This document shows positions 5,068-7,561 of a DNA stretch of 7,561 nucleotides, in pieces. The notes under the pieces were generated by a model. The model ran no database searches. It was not told the DNA's origin and saw only the letters and a program-made list of their open reading frames with translations. Every line of letters starts with the position of its first letter. The first letter of the stretch is position 1. The translations under genes and the position numbers were made by a program. This DNA is from UBA7672 sp035548775 (GTDB lineage Bacteria > Pseudomonadota > Alphaproteobacteria > Caulobacterales > Hyphomonadaceae): the NCBI GenBank assembly GCA_035548775.1, contig DASZSI010000133.1, forward strand, positions 1 through 7,561. Direction: 5' to 3'.

Positions 5068-7561
5068 CTACTCCAGCTTCCGCTCGATCAGCTCGACCTG
5101 GAAGCATTCGATCTGGTCGCCTTCGCGGATGTCCTGGTAGTTGGCGAAGGCCATGCCGCATTCCATGCCCTGCTTCACCTCGGGGACTTCGTCCTTGAAG
5201 CGCTTCAGGATGGACAGCGTGCCTTCGTGGATCACCACGTTGTCGCGCAGCAGGCGAACGCCCGAGCCGCGGCGAACAATGCCTTCCGTGACGCGACAAC
5301 CCGCAACCTTGCCGACCTTCGAGATGTTGAAGATCTGCAGGATCTCGGCGTAGCCAAGGAAAGTCTCGCGGCGTTCCGGAGCAAGCATGCCCGACAGCGT
5401 CGCCTTCACGTCGTCGATCAGGTTGTAGATGATCGAGTAGTAGCGGATCTCGACGCCTTCACGCTCGGCCAGGTCACGCGCCTGCTTGTTGGCGCGGACG
5501 TTGAACGCGATGATCGGCGCGCCAGCGGAAACCGCCAGCTGCACGTCGCTTTCCGAGATGCCGCCCACGGCGCCGAGGACAACGCGTGCGCGAACCTCGT
5601 CGGTCGACAGCTTCTCGAGCGATTGCGTGATCGCCTCGACGGAGCCCTGCACGTCGCCCTTGACCAGGAAGGCTGCTTCCTTGAGGCCGCCCTTGACGGC
5701 GGGGCCACCCTCCTTGAGGCGCGCCAGCATCTGGTCGAGCGAGGTGCGCGAACTCGGCCCGGTCTTGTTCTTCTTGGTCCGCTCCCGGTAGTCGGTGATC
5801 TCGCGGGCGCGAGCTTCGGAATCGACCACCACGAACGGATCGCCCGGATCGGGGGCGCCATCGAGGCCGAGAATCTCAACCGGAGTTGAAGGCGTCGCCT
5901 CCTCGACCGATTGTTCCCGCTCGTTGTTGAGCGCCTTGACCCTGCCCCACTGGCTGCCGGCCACGATGATATCGCCGCGGCGCAGCGTGCCGCGGCGCAC
6001 CAGCACCGTGGCGACAGGCCCGCGACCCTTGTCGAGCTTGGATTCGACCACGACGCCGTCGGCGTCGCGATCGGGGTTGGCTTTCAGCTCGAGAACTTCG
6101 GACAGCACGGTGATCGTGTCGGTCAGTTCATCGAGACCGGTTTTCTTCAGCGCAGAAACGTTCACCGAAGGCGTCTCGCCGCCCATCGCCTCCACCTGCA
6201 CGTCGTATTGCAGGAGCTGGGTGAGGACCTTGTTGGGGTCGGCGTCGTGCTTGTCGATCTTGTTGACCACCACGATGATCGGGGCTTTCGCCGCCTTTGC
6301 GTGCTGGATCGCCTCGATCGTTTGCGGCATCACGCCGTCGTCGGCCGCCACCACGAGGATGACGATATCCGTGATGTTGGCGCCGCGGGCGCGCATCGAG
6401 GAGAACGCCGCGTGGCCAGGTGTGTCGAGGAAGGTGATCTTCTGCCCGGACTTCAACGTCACCTGATAGGCGCCGATGTGCTGGGTGATCCCGCCGGCCT
6501 CGCCCGAGACCACGTCGGTCTGGCGCAGCGCGTCGAGCAGCGAGGTCTTGCCGTGGTCAACGTGGCCCATGACGGTGACCACCGGCGGCCGCGGCTGCAG
6601 GTTCACATCGTCGTCGGCGCCGCCTTCAAGGCCGATCTCCACGTCGCTTTCGGCGACCCGTTTCACGGTATGGCCGAATTCCTCGACGATCAGCTGAGCG
6701 GTATCGGCATCCAGCACGTCGGTTGAGCGCACCAGTTCGCCCTGCTGCATCAGGAATTTCACGACGTCGGCCTGGCGCTCGCTCATGCGGTTGGCGAGAT
6801 CGGCAACCGTGATCGATTCCGGCAGAACGACTTCGCGCACGATCTTCTCGCTGCTGCCGCCGGCCAGCTTCATGCGCCGGTCGCGCTCACGCTCGCGCGC
6901 GCGCTTCACCGCAGCATAGGAACGCTGGCGTTCGTCATCATCATGCAGGGCGGCGGCGATGGTCAGCTTGCCCTGCCGGCGCTTGGGCTCGTCCTTGCGG
7001 GCAGGCCGGTTTTCACCGCCCGCCTCACCATCGGGACCGCCCGCGGGCTTAACACGTTTCACCCGCCCGCCGAGTTCGGCCAGCGGCGTCAATTCATCCG
7101 GATCCAACGGCGCCATCGGACGCGAGCGTCCCGGCGGGCCGCCACGGTCGGCGCTGGGACCGCCAGGCCTCGGGCCTCGGTCGCCCGGCGGCCTTGGGCC
7201 CCGATCACCCGGCGGACGCGGACCGCGGTCGCCGCCCGGTCTCGGGCCGCGATCACCCTGGGGCCGATCGCCGAAACGAGGACGCTCGCCATCCGGACGC
7301 ACGCGCACGGGCCCTCCGGGAGCGCGCCCTGGCGCGCCATCCGTGCGGCCACGCGGCGGAGCGCCACGGCCTGCGCCGCCGGCATCGCGGCGGAAATTGC
7401 TTCCGCCGCCGCGCTCGCGGCGGCCGCCATCATCTTCGTCGTCCTCGGCGGGGGCGACGTCCCCGCGCGCGGACGCTTCGGTGCGGCGTTTTTCTTCCTC
7501 GGCGATGCGGCGAGCTTCTTCCTGCCGGCGGCGGTCGGCTTCCGCGATCGCCTCGGCCTCG
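5068..7561 (-). CDS. infB: Translation initiation factor IF-2 (N-terminal end outside window)
   Basis: IF-2 is the GTPase that places fMet-tRNA on the 30S subunit and drives 50S joining in the cytoplasm. The frame is open to the window edge and gives 830 visible residues; the GTG at 7308 is internal and the true start lies upstream. Order in reading direction: a charged helical stretch (EAEAIAEADRRRQEEARRIA, 7501-7560), an acidic patch, an Arg/Gly/Pro-rich disordered region with an octapeptide repeat, then an IF2_N domain (6655-6825). The G domain follows with G1 GHVDHGKT (6544-6567), G2 GGITQHIGA, G3 DTPGHA, G4 NKID and G5 SALKKTG, all intact. The beta-barrel domain II, the domain III segment (KGDVQGSVEAI) and the C-terminal fMet-tRNA-binding domain IV end in IERKLE. 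The protein is complete and standard at its C-terminus. Directly downstream is a terminator and a convergent gene rather than rbfA. Confidence 0.98.
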   Translation of the reverse strand, partial: EAEAIAEADRRRQEEARRIAEEEKRRTEASARGDVAPAEDDEDDGGRRERGGGSNFRRDAGGAGRGAPPRGRTDGAPGRAPGGPVRVRPDGERPRFGDRPQGDRGPRPGGDRGPRPPGDRGPRPPGDRGPRPGGPSADRGGPPGRSRPMAPLDPDELTPLAELGGRVKRVKPAGGPDGEAGGENRPARKDEPKRRQGKLTIAAALHDDDERQRSYAAVKRARERERDRRMKLAGGSSEKIVREVVLPESITVADLANRMSERQADVVKFLMQQGELVRSTDVLDADTAQLIVEEFGHTVKRVAESDVEIGLEGGADDDVNLQPRPPVVTVMGHVDHGKTSLLDALRQTDVVSGEAGGITQHIGAYQVTLKSGQKITFLDTPGHAAFSSMRARGANITDIVILVVAADDGVMPQTIEAIQHAKAAKAPIIVVVNKIDKHDADPNKVLTQLLQYDVQVEAMGGETPSVNVSALKKTGLDELTDTITVLSEVLELKANPDRDADGVVVESKLDKGRGPVATVLVRRGTLRRGDIIVAGSQWGRVKALNNEREQSVEEATPSTPVEILGLDGAPDPGDPFVVVDSEARAREITDYRERTKKNKTGPSSRTSLDQMLARLKEGGPAVKGGLKEAAFLVKGDVQGSVEAITQSLEKLSTDEVRARVVLGAVGGISESDVQLAVSAGAPIIAFNVRANKQARDLAEREGVEIRYYSIIYNLIDDVKATLSGMLAPERRETFLGYAEILQIFNISKVGKVAGCRVTEGIVRRGSGVRLLRDNVVIHEGTLSILKRFKDEVPEVKQGMECGMAFANYQDIREGDQIECFQVELIERKLE
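7162..7257 (-). repeat. Four tandem 24-bp units inside infB (GDRGPRP-x octapeptide)
   Basis: Four consecutive units each encode GDRGPRP followed by Gly or Pro, in the disordered N-terminal part of IF-2. At DNA level the units differ at several third positions, so the repeat is older than a fresh slippage event. Such low-complexity Arg/Gly/Pro tracts vary in length between relatives. Confidence 0.8.

Noticed and set aside
4618..5889. Plus-strand open frame of 423 codons running through the end of the glutaredoxin-MauE gene, the terminator and infB
   Set aside because: It overlaps two certain genes and crosses a strong terminator, and the product is low-complexity antisense translation.

Overview
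The window looks like chromosomal DNA of a GC-rich alphaproteobacterium, most likely of the Caulobacterales/Hyphomonadaceae or sphingomonad type. That is inferred from the style of the long, Arg/Gly/Pro-rich N-terminus of translation initiation factor IF-2, from strongly GC-biased codon use, and from the families present. It is not a taxonomic proof. I see no tRNA, rRNA, CRISPR array, insertion sequence or phage gene.

Layout, left to right. (1) 1-511, plus strand: the C-terminal part of an alpha/beta hydrolase, cut by the window edge. It faces a perfect 10-bp hairpin at 519-545, which it shares with the convergent gene that follows. (2) 571-2736, minus strand: a large exported protein of the DUF6351 family (tannase/feruloyl-esterase-like alpha/beta hydrolase) with a clear signal peptide. 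(3) 2862-2990, minus: a 42-residue single-span membrane peptide. (4) 3074-3637, minus: a two-span membrane protein with a YcxB-like C-terminal domain. (5) 3708-4130, minus: a MerR-family metal/thiol regulator. (6) 4134-4165: a mer-type promoter/operator with a perfect 16-bp dyad between overstretched -35 and -10 elements. (7) 4199-5005, plus: a glutaredoxin domain fused to a MauE/DoxX-like membrane domain. (8) A perfect 13-bp hairpin terminator at 5015-5043 between convergent genes. (9) 5068 to beyond 7561, minus: infB, missing its N-terminal start.

The most interesting part is the divergent regulator/operator/membrane-redox unit at 3708-5005. The operator has the same arms and spacing as the classical mercury-resistance mer operator as I remember it, and the regulator body resembles MerR. 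However, the sensor lacks the first mercury-ligand Cys (Arg82 instead) and has a Cys-x7-Cys-Pro loop of CueR length. The only structural gene is a glutaredoxin-MauE fusion instead of merT/merP/merA. I infer a compact metal- or thiol-stress response in which MerR switches on one membrane-bound redox protein. Its substrate is unknown from sequence. The remaining genes are ordinary chromosomal neighbours. infB carries only the housekeeping translation function and here is not followed by rbfA.
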